A stretch of 64,000 nucleotides of DNA. Origin: Alphaproteobacteria bacterium (GTDB taxonomy: Bacteria > Pseudomonadota > Alphaproteobacteria > UBA9219). The notes beneath the pieces are model-generated. The model was not told the DNA's origin. It saw only the letters and a list, made by a program, of their open reading frames with translations, and searched no databases. The stretch spans positions 124,001 through 188,000 of the forward strand of contig JAMFSS010000001.1 in the NCBI GenBank assembly GCA_026225415.1, written 5' to 3'. This document shows, in pieces, positions 1 through 9,852 of this stretch (the first letter of the stretch is position 1; every line of letters starts with the position of its first letter). A program made the position numbers and the translations under genes.

Positions 1-216
1 CCAGTAAAAGAAAATGATTACAGCAGCAGCTTTTTTATGTCCGATGAATCTTATGCTGTCGAAGCATTATACAATACAACCTTCCCCGACCTTTTTAGTT
101 GCAAAAGGCCACGGGATTATCCGCGGCTTGATCCACAAAAGATAGCGAATATGGTGCCCGAACTGCCAGCGGGAAAACGCCTTATGATTTGGCAGCAAAG
201 TTTTGACCATCACTAA
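1..216 (+). CDS. C-terminal fragment of an unrecognised protein (cut by window edge)
   Basis: An open frame enters from the left edge and ends at a TAA, giving 71 residues. It ends in a basic, aromatic tail (KRLMIWQQSFDHH). The stop lies 6 bp from the convergent purB stop, which fits a real gene end in a compact genome. I do not recognise a family. The PRDYPRLDPQKIANMVPELP segment is soluble-looking and no membrane helix is visible. Confidence 0.5.
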   Translation, partial: PVKENDYSSSFFMSDESYAVEALYNTTFPDLFSCKRPRDYPRLDPQKIANMVPELPAGKRLMIWQQSFDHH

Positions 217-222
217 CTAAAT

Positions 223-1533
223 TTAAGCCGCCAAAACCCGTTTCCAAACTTTATGCGCGTGACGGATATAGAATTTTTCGTCGAAGCAGGCGTTCAACGC
301 TTTGGGCGTCAGATGTTTGGCGACAACCGCGTTGGAGGACAGTTTTTCCTTCAACGTCACCTTCTTGCCTTTTTGCAAAGCGTGCCACACTTCCATCGCG
401 TTGGATTGCACCAGATGATAGGAATCTTCGCGGCTCAATCCCGCCTGTGTTAACGCCAGCAAAACCCGTTGCGAGAAATGCAGCCCACCCAGCGAGTTTA
501 GATTTTCTGCAATCCGTTCGTGGTAAATACTCATGCCGTCGATCATGCCGGCCAGACGCGACAGAGCGAAATCCAGCGCAATCGTGGCATCCGGCCCAAA
601 TACGCGCTCGACAGCCGAATGCGAAATATCGCGTTCATGCCACAGCGCGACATTTTCAAGGGCAGGGGTGACAGACGCGCGGACGATACGCGCCAACCCC
701 GTAAGATTTTCCGACAAAATAGGATTGCGTTTATGGGGCATCGCGCTTGAACCTTTTTGGCCTTTGGCGAAGGGTTCTTCGGCTTCGCGCACTTCGCTGC
801 GTTGCAGATGCCTCATTTCAATCGCAAAATTTTCAATGGATGATGCGATCACGCCCAGCGTCGCAAAAAACATCGCGTGGCGATCACGCGGGATAACTTG
901 CGTTGAAATGGGTTCAACCGACAGCCCCAATTTTTTCGCCACATGTGCTTCCACGCGGGGGTCGACGGTTGCGAAACTGCCGACTGGTCCCGAAATGGCG
1001 CAGGTCGCCACATCGTCACGCGCCGTTTCCAAACGTTTTTTGGCGCGGGCAAACGCGGCGTAATGCGAGGCAAGTTTAATGCCGAAACTGGTCGGTTCGG
1101 CATGGATGCCGTGGCTGCGGCCAATCGTGACGACATCCAGATTTTCTTCGACGCGTTTTTTCAAAACTTTTAAAACGCCGTCGATGCCCTTCAACAATAA
1201 ATCTGCCGATTGTTTTAACTGAACGGAAAAAGCGGTGTCCAGCACATCGCTGGATGTCATGCCTTGATGCACGAAACGCGCATCGGGCCCGACATGTTTG
1301 GCCAGATTGGTGAGGAAGGCCAAAACATCATGGCGCGTGACTTTTTCGATTTCATCGATCCGCGCGATATCCCATTTGCCTTTTTTCCACACATTCTTGG
1401 CGGCCGATGCCGGTATGACGCCCAGCTTGGCCAACGCGTCGCACGCATGCGCTTCGATTTCAAACCAGATGCGGAAACGGTTTTCGGCTGTCCAGATGGC
1501 GGTCATTTCGGGGCGGGAGTAGCGGGGGATCAT
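223..1533 (-). CDS. purB: Adenylosuccinate lyase
   Basis: This 436-residue protein matches the length and motifs of PurB. PurB acts twice in purine synthesis: it releases fumarate from SAICAR to give AICAR, and from adenylosuccinate to give AMP. The fumarase/aspartase superfamily signature GSSAMPHKRNP lies at about residues 261-271, on the loop bearing the catalytic serine. TIGRSHGIHAEPT near residue 141 supplies the second active-site histidine, and TSSDVLDT near 93-100 is the first conserved substrate-binding region. The protein is cytoplasmic and works as a homotetramer in this family. The gene is monocistronic here, and its upstream region is filled with palindromic repeats. Confidence 0.97.
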   Translation of the reverse strand: MIPRYSRPEMTAIWTAENRFRIWFEIEAHACDALAKLGVIPASAAKNVWKKGKWDIARIDEIEKVTRHDVLAFLTNLAKHVGPDARFVHQGMTSSDVLDTAFSVQLKQSADLLLKGIDGVLKVLKKRVEENLDVVTIGRSHGIHAEPTSFGIKLASHYAAFARAKKRLETARDDVATCAISGPVGSFATVDPRVEAHVAKKLGLSVEPISTQVIPRDRHAMFFATLGVIASSIENFAIEMRHLQRSEVREAEEPFAKGQKGSSAMPHKRNPILSENLTGLARIVRASVTPALENVALWHERDISHSAVERVFGPDATIALDFALSRLAGMIDGMSIYHERIAENLNSLGGLHFSQRVLLALTQAGLSREDSYHLVQSNAMEVWHALQKGKKVTLKEKLSSNAVVAKHLTPKALNACFDEKFYIRHAHKVWKRVLAA

Positions 1534-1959
1534 GTTTGTTCCTTGTTAGTGGTTTTTCAGAGCCTGTTTATGATTTTTGTGCCGGAGGCACAAAGCATAA
1601 ATATCTAAAGATATTTATGCACCCCGCCCCTAACCCCTCCCTCAAGGGGAGGGGAATCACAGCAGGATTGTTGCATCATTCTGCTGATAAAACGAGATCG
1701 TAAACAGGTTCTTAGAAGATGTTAGATGAGAATAAACACGATTTGCGTTACCCCTCACCTGCAAAAACTAAGACTTATGCCTCAAGAGCATAAGCCTAAG
1801 TTTTTGCTTCCTCTCCCACAGGGAGAGGAAATCGTTTCTTGAATTAAAAGGCATCAATTCTTTATATTTATATGCTTACAAATATCTGGCGTGTTTTGCA
1901 ATCTCGGCCTAGATTAGGCTCCGCCCTAGCACAACCAACCCCTCAATCAGGAGACACTC
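1534..1959. repeat. Gene-free region packed with nested palindromes (MITE-like)
   Basis: No gene is visible in these 426 bp. Outer imperfect inverted repeats lie at about 1559-1574 (AGAGCCTGTTTATGAT) and 1690-1706. Inside are a perfect 8-bp stem at 1576-1594, a perfect 12-bp stem at 1595-1620 (arm GCATAAATATCT) and a CCCCTCCC/GGGGAGGGG palindrome at 1634-1654. A second unit at about 1750-1833 has a long hairpin (GCAAAAACT...GTTTTTGC) framed by CCCCTCACC and CTCTCCCACAGGGAGAGG. The framing resembles the element found inside pdhC at 24521-24600. This is interpreted as a non-autonomous palindromic element cluster; no transposase is present. Confidence 0.5.
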
Positions 1960-2307
1960 ATGCGTAAATCTTCAGGACTCATTCTGGCCGCTTGCTTGCT
2001 GGCCGCAAGCCCCGTTTTCGCCGGAAATTTGACGCTTGATAACGGTCAAACCACATGGGTTTCGACCCAATGCCCCAAGCCCGCGCCCAAGGAAGAATGG
2101 AAGAATGCCGATTCCAACACCAGTGGCGATGAAATGAACGGCCTGTCCACCAAGCGTCTGTCATGGGCGGGCGCGATGCAATCCTATATCAATTGCGTTG
2201 CCGCAGAATCCGACAAGGATCAAACCATGGTTAATGAAACTATCGCTTCGGGCGCGCAAAAGCTGATCAATGATGCGCAGGCCGAAGTGAATGGCCCCAA
2301 AAAATAA
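1960..2307 (+). CDS. Small secreted protein of unknown function
   Basis: This 115-residue protein begins with a clear Sec signal peptide: MRKSS, then a hydrophobic stretch ending ASPVFA before GNLTLDNG. The mature chain is about 94 residues, hydrophilic, and has two cysteines (TQCPKP and YINCVAAES) that could form a disulfide in the periplasm. A purine-rich AGGAGAC site precedes the ATG by a few bases. The next gene, nadE, starts 16 bp downstream on the same strand, so the two could be cotranscribed. No family is recognised. Confidence 0.75.
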   Translation: MRKSSGLILAACLLAASPVFAGNLTLDNGQTTWVSTQCPKPAPKEEWKNADSNTSGDEMNGLSTKRLSWAGAMQSYINCVAAESDKDQTMVNETIASGAQKLINDAQAEVNGPKK

Positions 2308-2322
2308 GTGAAAAAATAATCG

Positions 2323-3999
2323 ATGACGGAAAAATCTTCCGCCTCTCTTTCGATTGCTCTCGCGCAGCTTGACCCGACTGTCGGTGATATCTCCGGCAAC
2401 ATCGCCAAGCTGCGCGAAGCACGAAACGCCGCCGCCACACAGGGTGCCGATTTAATCGTGACGTCCGAGATGTATCTGTGCGCCTATCCCGCCGAAGATA
2501 TGGTTTTGAAGGGCAGTTTTTTGGACAGCCTGACAATGGCTGTCGAACGGCTGGCCGCTGAAACCGCCGATAACGGCCCCGCGATTTTATTGGGCGTGCC
2601 GTGGCGCGATGCAGGGCGTTTATATAATGCGGCGTTGTTGTTGGATGGCGGCAAGATTGCCGCCAAAATTTTTAAACATGATTTGCCGAATTACGGCCCG
2701 TTTGATGAAAAACGAATTTTCGCCGCCGCCGATGTGCCGGATGTGGTGATGTTTCGCGGCGTTAAGCTGGGCATATTGATTTGCGAAGATATGTGGACGG
2801 CAACCGTGTCGGCGCATTTGGCGCGACAGGGTGCCGAGATTCTGATTGTGCCGAATGGCAGCCCGTTTGAAATTGGTAAAACCGAAACGCGCCATAAATT
2901 GGCGCTACAACGTGTGACCGAAACCGGCTTGCCGTTGGTTTATCTGAATCAGTTTGGCGGTCAGGATGAGTTGGTCTTTGACGGCGGTTCGTTTGTTTTG
3001 AATGCCAAGGGCAAAATCGTTACCGCGCTGCCTTCGTGGCAGGAAAATACACAACTTATTCAATATGCTGGCGGCGTTGTTTCATGTGAACAGACGCCTA
3101 AAGAAGCCAAGGCGGATATTGAAGGCGCGATCTATCACGCGCTGATGATTGGCCTGCGCGACTATGTGAACAAAAACGGTTTTCCGGGCGTGATTCTGGG
3201 ATTGTCGGGCGGTATCGACAGTGCGCTCGCCGCCGCGATCGCGGTTGATGCGTTGGGTGCCGACAAGGTGCGCGGTATTATGTTGCCGTCACCCTATACA
3301 TCGAAAGACAGCGTACGCGATGCCAAAGCTTCGGCGCGGATGTTGGGGTGCCAAATCGACCGCGTGCCCATTATCAAGGCGATGAAGATTTTTGAAACCG
3401 GCCTTGCGCCGTTATTGGGCGAGCATGCGCCGGGCATTGTTGCGGAAAATATCCAATCGCGTTGTCGCGGTTTGATTATGATGGCTTTGTCGAACGCGAC
3501 CGGTTCGATGGTTTTATCGACCGGCAACAAATCGGAAATGTCCGTGGGCTATGCGACTTTGTACGGCGATATGTGTGGCGGGTTTGCGGTGTTGAAAGAT
3601 GTTTATAAAACCACCGTTTATAATCTGGCGCAGTGGCGCAACAAACATAAACCGGCGGATGCGCTGGGGCCAAAAGGCACCGTGATTCCGAAACCAGTTT
3701 TAACCAAAGCGCCAACCGCCGAATTGCGCCCCAACCAGAAAGATCAGGACAGCCTGCCGCCCTATGACATTCTGGATGGTATTCTGGATTGCCTGATCGA
3801 ACAGGATATGGGTATGCGCGATATCATCGCCAAAGGATTTGACCCCGCGGGTGTCGCGCGGGTGTGGGGCATGTTGGACAAGGCCGAATATAAGCGGCGG
3901 CAAGCCGCGCCGGGGGTGAAGATTTCGCGCCGTACTTTGAGCCGTGATCGCCGGTATCCGATTACGAATAAGTATAAGGAACGTGTTTCGACGCGGTAG
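2323..3999 (+). CDS. nadE: Glutamine-dependent NAD+ synthetase
   Basis: This 558-residue two-domain enzyme makes NAD+ from nicotinate adenine dinucleotide, ATP and glutamine-derived ammonia. Residues 1-260 form a nitrilase-type glutaminase domain with the Glu49 (TSEMYL), Lys118 (KHDLPNYGPFDE) and Cys154 (LICEDMW) triad. Residues 270-558 form the synthetase domain with the ATP pyrophosphatase loop SGGIDS at 295-300 and STGNKSEMSVGYATLYGD further on. The length is right for the bacterial two-domain form. The protein is cytoplasmic. A large palindromic repeat follows the stop codon. Confidence 0.96.
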   Translation: MTEKSSASLSIALAQLDPTVGDISGNIAKLREARNAAATQGADLIVTSEMYLCAYPAEDMVLKGSFLDSLTMAVERLAAETADNGPAILLGVPWRDAGRLYNAALLLDGGKIAAKIFKHDLPNYGPFDEKRIFAAADVPDVVMFRGVKLGILICEDMWTATVSAHLARQGAEILIVPNGSPFEIGKTETRHKLALQRVTETGLPLVYLNQFGGQDELVFDGGSFVLNAKGKIVTALPSWQENTQLIQYAGGVVSCEQTPKEAKADIEGAIYHALMIGLRDYVNKNGFPGVILGLSGGIDSALAAAIAVDALGADKVRGIMLPSPYTSKDSVRDAKASARMLGCQIDRVPIIKAMKIFETGLAPLLGEHAPGIVAENIQSRCRGLIMMALSNATGSMVLSTGNKSEMSVGYATLYGDMCGGFAVLKDVYKTTVYNLAQWRNKHKPADALGPKGTVIPKPVLTKAPTAELRPNQKDQDSLPPYDILDGILDCLIEQDMGMRDIIAKGFDPAGVARVWGMLDKAEYKRRQAAPGVKISRRTLSRDRRYPITNKYKERVSTR

Positions 4000-4030
4000 G
4001 GTGTTTCTAGAAAGCTGTGAAATTCTCTCT

Positions 4031-4144
4031 CAACGTCATTGCGGACTTGATCCGCAATCCATCGCTCGCGATAGCGAGCATAAGAGTCTTTTCCCGCGCA
4101 GACGCGCGGCGATGGATGCCGGCTCGGAGGCCGGCATGACGTTG
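4031..4144. repeat. Dispersed palindromic repeat, cloverleaf-like
   Basis: This 114-bp unit is bounded by CAACGTCAT and its inverse ATGACGTTG. Several smaller stems lie inside: TTGCGGA/TCCGCAA, CGCTCGC/GCGAGC, CGCGC repeats, GCCGGC/GCCGGC and TCCATCG/CGATGGA. This is the architecture of the abundant intergenic palindromic repeats of alphaproteobacteria that begin CGTCATTGCGG. It lies between the nadE stop and tRNA-Arg. A transcript of either strand would fold strongly, and it may end or stabilise the nadE message. Confidence 0.7.
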
Positions 4145-4249
4145 CAACAGTAGTTCACGCCTTAAATCATGTGGTTTTGAGGCGCTTGCAAAGCCATAAG
4201 GCAATATATGTGGAAATGCCGCATTTTTTGTGGCAAATGAGGCGGGTGC

Positions 4250-4326
4250 GCACCCGTAGCTCAACTGGATAGAGCGCTGCCCTCCGAAGGCAGAGGTTGG
4301 TGGTTCGAATCCACTCGGGTGCACCA
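4250..4326 (+). tRNA. tRNA-Arg (anticodon CCG)
   Basis: The sequence folds as a complete cloverleaf. The acceptor stem is GCACCCG/CGGGTGC, the D-arm is AGCTCAACTGGATAGAGC, the anticodon stem is CTGCC/GGCAG with loop CTCCGAA (anticodon CCG), and the T-arm is GTGGTTCGAATCCAC. Discriminator A is followed by an encoded CCA. An AT-richer islet with two unknown genes begins directly downstream, a common arrangement for integration at tRNA 3' ends. I found no second copy of the tRNA 3' end at the far side of that islet. Confidence 0.95.
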
Positions 4327-4471
4327 TTTATTTTTAATAATAGAAACAATGTGATGCAAGAAAATTAATATGTAGGCTTGTGTATATTAAGCATATTTTT
4401 ATGCTCGCACCTTAATATACTTGAAATATGATCTTGTATTTATTTACAGTTTAAAGCCCTTAGGGACTATC

Positions 4472-5155
4472 ATGGATGCTGGCAAAGAACCTTCTTTTCT
4501 CGAACGCCTTGGGCACACCCTAGCGCTGACTGCAGCATTTGGTGCACTGATATGTGGACCAATTGGAGGCTTGGGTGGCGCGGCTTTTGCGGGATTCAAA
4601 ATTTTATTTGCCTATAGTACGGCTCCCACTATTGGAGGAATTTTTGCAGCTGTGGGCGTAAGTGCTGTCAGCCTTTTTGTCGGTTGTGCCATAGGCGCAA
4701 TCGCACTTGAAGCTACAGCACCACACCAAGGGCTTGGCCTTTTCGCTTTTCGATCAAATAGACTTCAGGGTATTCTGCGAAAAGAATTTCCAAATTGGCA
4801 AGTGACTGTAACAAAGAAAGGTCAAGAATTATCTGTAAGGCAGACTTATGCTAAGGATGACGATAAGAATGATTTCTTTGAGGTTTGTGCCAAGACAATT
4901 ACAGGTAATTACATGGCGGCACGGGGCGAAACTGAATCTCGTTTCAATGCTGCTATAGGGGCACATAGCGATTTTGATATAAATGTTGAGCAGCTTTCTC
5001 ATTCAGAAATAGATAGAGACAAAAAAGATTTTGCCGAGATGTTTGTTGGCCGTGCTCAGGAACTTTATCAAAAGTATAACAGTGTAGCATCTCGCCCAGT
5101 CAATAACCGCCACGTATCGACTAGACAAAGCTCGTCTGATCAGCCTCGCTTCTAG
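4472..5155 (+). CDS. Membrane protein of unknown function (tRNA-Arg islet)
   Basis: The protein has 227 residues if it starts at ATG 4472 (MDAGKEPSFLERLG); an in-frame start at 4421 would add 17 residues without a convincing ribosome site. The N-terminal 80 residues contain two Gly/Ala-rich hydrophobic segments (GALICGPIGGLGGAAFAGF and IFAAVGVSAVSLFVGCAIGA), probably a membrane hairpin. The remaining 130 or so residues are hydrophilic and soluble-looking. Codon and base use is AT-richer than the flanking core genes, which suggests transfer. No family is recognised, and partnership with the gene at 5450 is possible but unproven. Confidence 0.6.
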   Translation: MDAGKEPSFLERLGHTLALTAAFGALICGPIGGLGGAAFAGFKILFAYSTAPTIGGIFAAVGVSAVSLFVGCAIGAIALEATAPHQGLGLFAFRSNRLQGILRKEFPNWQVTVTKKGQELSVRQTYAKDDDKNDFFEVCAKTITGNYMAARGETESRFNAAIGAHSDFDINVEQLSHSEIDRDKKDFAEMFVGRAQELYQKYNSVASRPVNNRHVSTRQSSSDQPRF

Positions 5156-5326
5156 AAACGGGTAAATGGAGATGATGGCCACGGGGTTAGGATTCGGGTG
5201 ATGCGTGGTGGTAGGAGTGCCACAAAAGGCGTGCTTTAGAACTTTAAAATTGAGTTCCCAATACCCCGACTTATCAACTGTGGCGCACCAATATTTTTTT
5301 ATCAACCAAATCAATTTGATAGCTTG

Positions 5327-5356
5327 TTGACTCTAAAGTAGACTGGTAACTATTAT
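5327..5356 (+). promoter_or_regulatory. Candidate sigma-70 promoter for the 5450 gene
   Basis: TTGACT at 5327-5332 and TATTAT at 5351-5356 are separated by 18 bp and lie about 95 bp upstream of the start codon. The surrounding 290 bp between the two islet genes is AT-rich and has no other gene. This is assigned by motif inspection only. Confidence 0.35.
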
Positions 5357-5449
5357 GAGTGTAGCAATTTGTTCGCATCAAAACTACTTTTACATTTATC
5401 AATTTTTTATTGTATTCGAGGATTTGCATAATGCCAATTGAGGGAATTG

Positions 5450-6331
5450 ATGATGAATGACATTTTGCTAGAGATTGCGAAATACAAAAATCGGATGCTG
5501 GATCCTCTTGATAGGCAGTCCTATTTTTCATATGAAGATAAGCAGAATGATGAGGCTGATGCGCTAGAAGATCGCCTGCGGAGTACAACACCCACTTGGA
5601 TTTACGAGCGACTAGAGTGTGAGTTGCGATCTTTTCCTGCAGAAGCATCTTACGCCTTCCTTGATACCAACCATGCCGACAAGCAAATATCAGCTTTTTG
5701 GTCTGATAAAAAATTTTACAGCCTACTGCAAAACTTGGGCATTTTTCATTTGGGCTACGAGTGGCCGCCCTCGTGGGAGCCTTTGAAACAAGCAATCATC
5801 CACGATGAAATAGATCGCTATGTAGTTTGTTCTTATGTTGCAGAACATATGCCGGTTCTTGACTTATTTTTTGGAATGTCTTTCTGGGATGGCATAAAAA
5901 ATTCTGCTGCGACTGGGGTTGATTTAAAGTTTGTTGACGCCACGGCAGATAAATTTTCATGTGGTGTGCTTGAATCGATACTGAGCGACTTTGAACACCG
6001 CATGGATGATACAGATAGTGTATCAGCTCTCCGTTCCAATTTTGGAAACAGTCGCTTCGGACTGATATACGGTTCTGGACATGCTGATGGCGCTAAAATT
6101 GGGGAGGATATGAACAGCAGAAAGGATTTCCCCGCTCTCTTGGGTAGGGAGAATCTAGTGTTAATAGGCATTTCGGGCAGTCATTGTGAGGGCGGGTATC
6201 TTGCTGATGGAAGAATGGATAAGGATCGAATAAATAAATTCGATCTTGTGGTTGATCTGCAAAAAAAAGAAATTTTGAGGACTACGCGAACAGGGATGAA
6301 GGTAATGGCTTCAGCCTGTACCCATAGATAA
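5450..6331 (+). CDS. Unknown soluble protein (tRNA-Arg islet)
   Basis: The protein has 293 residues from ATG 5450, or 292 from the adjacent ATG 5453; GAGGGA a few bases upstream serves either. It is acidic and soluble with no signal peptide or membrane segment. The C-terminal third contains RFGLIYGSGHADG followed by a Leu/Ile-rich strand (LVLIGISGSHCEGGYL). That hints at a nucleotide- or metal-binding alpha/beta fold and recalls the Y-G-x-x-H turn of TraB/GumN-like proteins, but the similarity is too weak for a family call. AT-rich codon use and the tRNA-Arg location suggest acquisition. It is convergent with the formaldehyde dehydrogenase gene. Confidence 0.6.
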   Translation: MMNDILLEIAKYKNRMLDPLDRQSYFSYEDKQNDEADALEDRLRSTTPTWIYERLECELRSFPAEASYAFLDTNHADKQISAFWSDKKFYSLLQNLGIFHLGYEWPPSWEPLKQAIIHDEIDRYVVCSYVAEHMPVLDLFFGMSFWDGIKNSAATGVDLKFVDATADKFSCGVLESILSDFEHRMDDTDSVSALRSNFGNSRFGLIYGSGHADGAKIGEDMNSRKDFPALLGRENLVLIGISGSHCEGGYLADGRMDKDRINKFDLVVDLQKKEILRTTRTGMKVMASACTHR

Positions 6332-6349
6332 TCTACTATGATGTATCCC

Positions 6350-7465
<1,116 letters not shown>

Positions 7466-7627
7466 CTACTTTCTGGGCCATTTTTTCATGTAACAACTTA
7501 CCATAATAACTTATGCGTATTCAGCAAATTTCTGTTGCGATTGACACGCCAAAAACTTTCCCATAGACAGTTCACGCTTTCGCACATTCAAGGCGAATCA
7601 CTCTGTCGTACGTGAAGGAGGCTGTGA

Positions 7628-8599
7628 TTGCCTGACACGTCCCGGATCGCCAGGCTCAGCTGGGCGCGCGTTATGTATGATGTTTTCAACCGTAAAGGTT
7701 GCGGCGATAATCCGCCTCTTTCCACACTCCCCAAGCGCAATCGAAAAATGAGCCTCAGGGAAATGCGCGCCACGCTTGGCGCCGCCCTTTCTTTCTCATT
7801 GCCGTTTTTGCCGGCTGCGGCCGACACGCATGAACAAAGCCTGGCCATCGAACATGCGCAGTATTATGGCACCGAAATTTTGCGCAACAGTTTACTGTTC
7901 CATGTTCAGGGGGTCGATCTGGATAGCAAACATATCTGGGTCACATCGGTCGATATCTGGAACCATAGGGGTTATCTGCATGAATTCGACCGCGCCACGG
8001 GCGTGTTTCTGCAGCGGTTAGAGCTGACGGACGGCGCGCGATACCACACCGGCGGTTTTTCAATTGCCGATCATTCCCTGTGGGTTCCGGTGGCCGAATA
8101 TAAACCGAACAGCACGACAGTGCTTGAAGAAATCGACACGGACAGTTTGCGGATACGTCGAAAAATCCGCGTGGCCGACCATTTGGGATGCGTGGCGGCA
8201 TCAGGCCATTATCTTGTTGCCGGCAATTGGGACAGCCAACAATTTTATGTTATCGATCTGACCGGTCAAGAACCGATGCGGGTTATGCGTAATCCATCCA
8301 CAACAAATTATCAGGATATGAAATTTATTGATGGCCAGCTGGTCGCCAGCGGATACCGCAGCTGGGTCAGCGGCACGATAGACTGGATAGATTTCCCCTC
8401 GATGAAGATTGTGAAAACTTTGCATACGGGCGCCATTGATTATGTCAATTCTTTAACCGGCGAAGGCATGTCCTTGCAGGGGCATGATCTCTATGTGCTT
8501 CCCAAAGACGACCGCCTGTTTCATTTCAGGATCGATGCCGATCAGAATGATATCGGACGAAAGAAGCAAAACAGGTTCACTGCGTTAACGCCGGGATAA
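7628..8599 (+). CDS. Secreted propeller-like protein of unknown function
   Basis: The mature region contains repeated short beta-strand units (IWVTSVDIWNHRGYLHEFD, LWVPVAEYKPN, HYLVAGNWDSQQFYVIDL, QLVASGYRSW) typical of a beta-propeller, similar in style to DUF6454-type proteins. A signal peptide lies at MRATLGAALSFSLPFLPAAADT. The start is unclear. A strong ribosome site, GAAGGAGG, precedes TTG 7628 at ideal spacing and would put about 45 residues before the signal peptide; ATG 7748 or 7763 gives a normal secreted precursor but lacks a good site. The protein is probably periplasmic. Confidence 0.65.
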   Translation: MPDTSRIARLSWARVMYDVFNRKGCGDNPPLSTLPKRNRKMSLREMRATLGAALSFSLPFLPAAADTHEQSLAIEHAQYYGTEILRNSLLFHVQGVDLDSKHIWVTSVDIWNHRGYLHEFDRATGVFLQRLELTDGARYHTGGFSIADHSLWVPVAEYKPNSTTVLEEIDTDSLRIRRKIRVADHLGCVAASGHYLVAGNWDSQQFYVIDLTGQEPMRVMRNPSTTNYQDMKFIDGQLVASGYRSWVSGTIDWIDFPSMKIVKTLHTGAIDYVNSLTGEGMSLQGHDLYVLPKDDRLFHFRIDADQNDIGRKKQNRFTALTPG

Positions 8600-8610
8600 T
8601 ATTGAAAATC

Positions 8611-8647
8611 AAAAAAAAGGAGAGCAAGGGGGTTGCTCTCCTTTTTC
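8611..8647. terminator. Bidirectional intrinsic terminator
   Basis: A run of A, then GGAGAGCAA, a short G-rich loop, TTGCTCTCC and a run of T form a stem with an A/U tract on both strands. It sits between two convergent stop codons (8599 and 8654) and can end both transcripts. Confidence 0.85.
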
Positions 8648-8653
8648 TGTTGA

Positions 8654-9208
8654 TTATGCGGCTTGCTTGCGGGTCTGGAACATGGCTTCGTCGCCTTTAT
8701 CCTTTTTGTAGGATTCCAGCGCGCTGCGGTTGATTTCCTGAACCGCGAGTTTGCCCAGGCTTTCATCCGTCTTCTTTTCTTCCGCCAATGTTTGTTCCAG
8801 AAGGCTGACGGCCTTGGTGTGCCCAAGAAGTTTGGCCCATTCAACCAGCGTGCCATAGCGGGCGATTTCGTAATGTTCGACCGCTTGCCCACCGGCCAGA
8901 AGACCGGCCGCCAGTGTTTGTTTGCAATCGACATTATCCATCAGATCTTCCGCTTCTTCGATCAATCCTTCGATAACCGGACAGGTTTTGCCCTTGGCCT
9001 TTTTATCGATAATTTCAAAAACCTGTTCCAGCCGTTCGATCTGGCCTTCGGTTTCTTCGCAATGTTTGTTAAAAGCCATTGCGAGTTTTGTTTCCTTGCC
9101 GACGGCTTTCGCCATTTTCGGCAAAGCTTTCAGGATTTTCTTTTCCGCATAATAGATGTCTTGCAGCATGTCGCAAAACAGGTCGTCGAGCCTAATGAGC
9201 TTGGGCAT
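8654..9208 (-). CDS. DUF892 (YciE/YciF-like) ferritin-fold protein
   Basis: This 184-residue protein starts at ATG 9208, preceded by AAGGAGA at good spacing; longer in-frame extensions lack a site. The opening LDDLFCDMLQDIYYAEKKILKALPKMAKA is the hallmark of the DUF892/YciE family, four-helix bundles with ferritin-like di-iron sites. Further expected acidic and histidine positions follow in FNKHCEETEGQIERLEQVFE and AVEHYEIARYGTLVEWA. Relatives are general-stress proteins with unsettled biochemistry. It is divergent from an Ohr-type peroxidase, which fits a stress context. Confidence 0.88.
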   Translation of the reverse strand: MPKLIRLDDLFCDMLQDIYYAEKKILKALPKMAKAVGKETKLAMAFNKHCEETEGQIERLEQVFEIIDKKAKGKTCPVIEGLIEEAEDLMDNVDCKQTLAAGLLAGGQAVEHYEIARYGTLVEWAKLLGHTKAVSLLEQTLAEEKKTDESLGKLAVQEINRSALESYKKDKGDEAMFQTRKQAA

Positions 9209-9365
9209 GGGATTCTCCTTGTAAGATTGAAGGGAAGCGGTTGCATCTTGAATACGAGGATGACTGTAAGGATGCTGTGGCTTTTGACGCTGGGCGTATA
9301 AAGCTTTGTTGATATGCCGTGGCGATGGGGGTAGAGTTTGCCTGAATTTCACAGCAGGAGGCACC

Positions 9366-9809
9366 ATGCCCGCATACACCATCAAACCGCTCGTCACCGC
9401 CGTCGCCACCAACACCGGTGGCCGCAATGGCCATTCGGAAACATCCGATCATTCGGTCAGCGTCAATTTATCGGTGCGCAAGGAAATGGGCGGCCCCGGT
9501 TTGCCGGACACCACAACGCCCGAACATTTGTTCGCGGCAGGTTACGCGGCGTGTTTTGGCGGCGCGTTGGAATTTGTCGCGGGTCAGCATAAGAAAGATG
9601 TGGCCGGTTCGGTTGTGACATGCAGCACATCGGTCGGCCCGCGCGAAGGCGGCGGTTTCGGCATTGCGGTTAAAATGCATGTGAAGGTTCCCGCGCTGCC
9701 GCAGGCCGAAGCTTTGGCGTTGGTACAGGAAACCCATGAAAAAATCTGTCCCTACAGCCACGCGACGCGCGGGAATATTGATTTTGCGTTGGAAGTTGAA
9801 GGGGCATAA
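9366..9809 (+). CDS. OsmC/Ohr-family organic hydroperoxide reductase
   Basis: This 147-residue protein is preceded by AGGAGG four bases before the ATG. Ohr proteins reduce organic hydroperoxides using two cysteines, seen here as Cys63 (GYAACFGGALEF) and Cys128 (EKICPYSHATRGN). The N-terminal TNTGGRNGHSET and the TPEHLFAAGYAAC block match the family, and the length is full. The last 81 codons recur at 14278-14520 with roughly 97 percent nucleotide identity on the far side of the fibre island, so this is the intact copy of a partly duplicated locus. Confidence 0.93.
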   Translation: MPAYTIKPLVTAVATNTGGRNGHSETSDHSVSVNLSVRKEMGGPGLPDTTTPEHLFAAGYAACFGGALEFVAGQHKKDVAGSVVTCSTSVGPREGGGFGIAVKMHVKVPALPQAEALALVQETHEKICPYSHATRGNIDFALEVEGA

Positions 9810-9852
9810 CCTCTCAATTTCAAGGCTCGACAGGGGCGCATCATCTGGCTCT

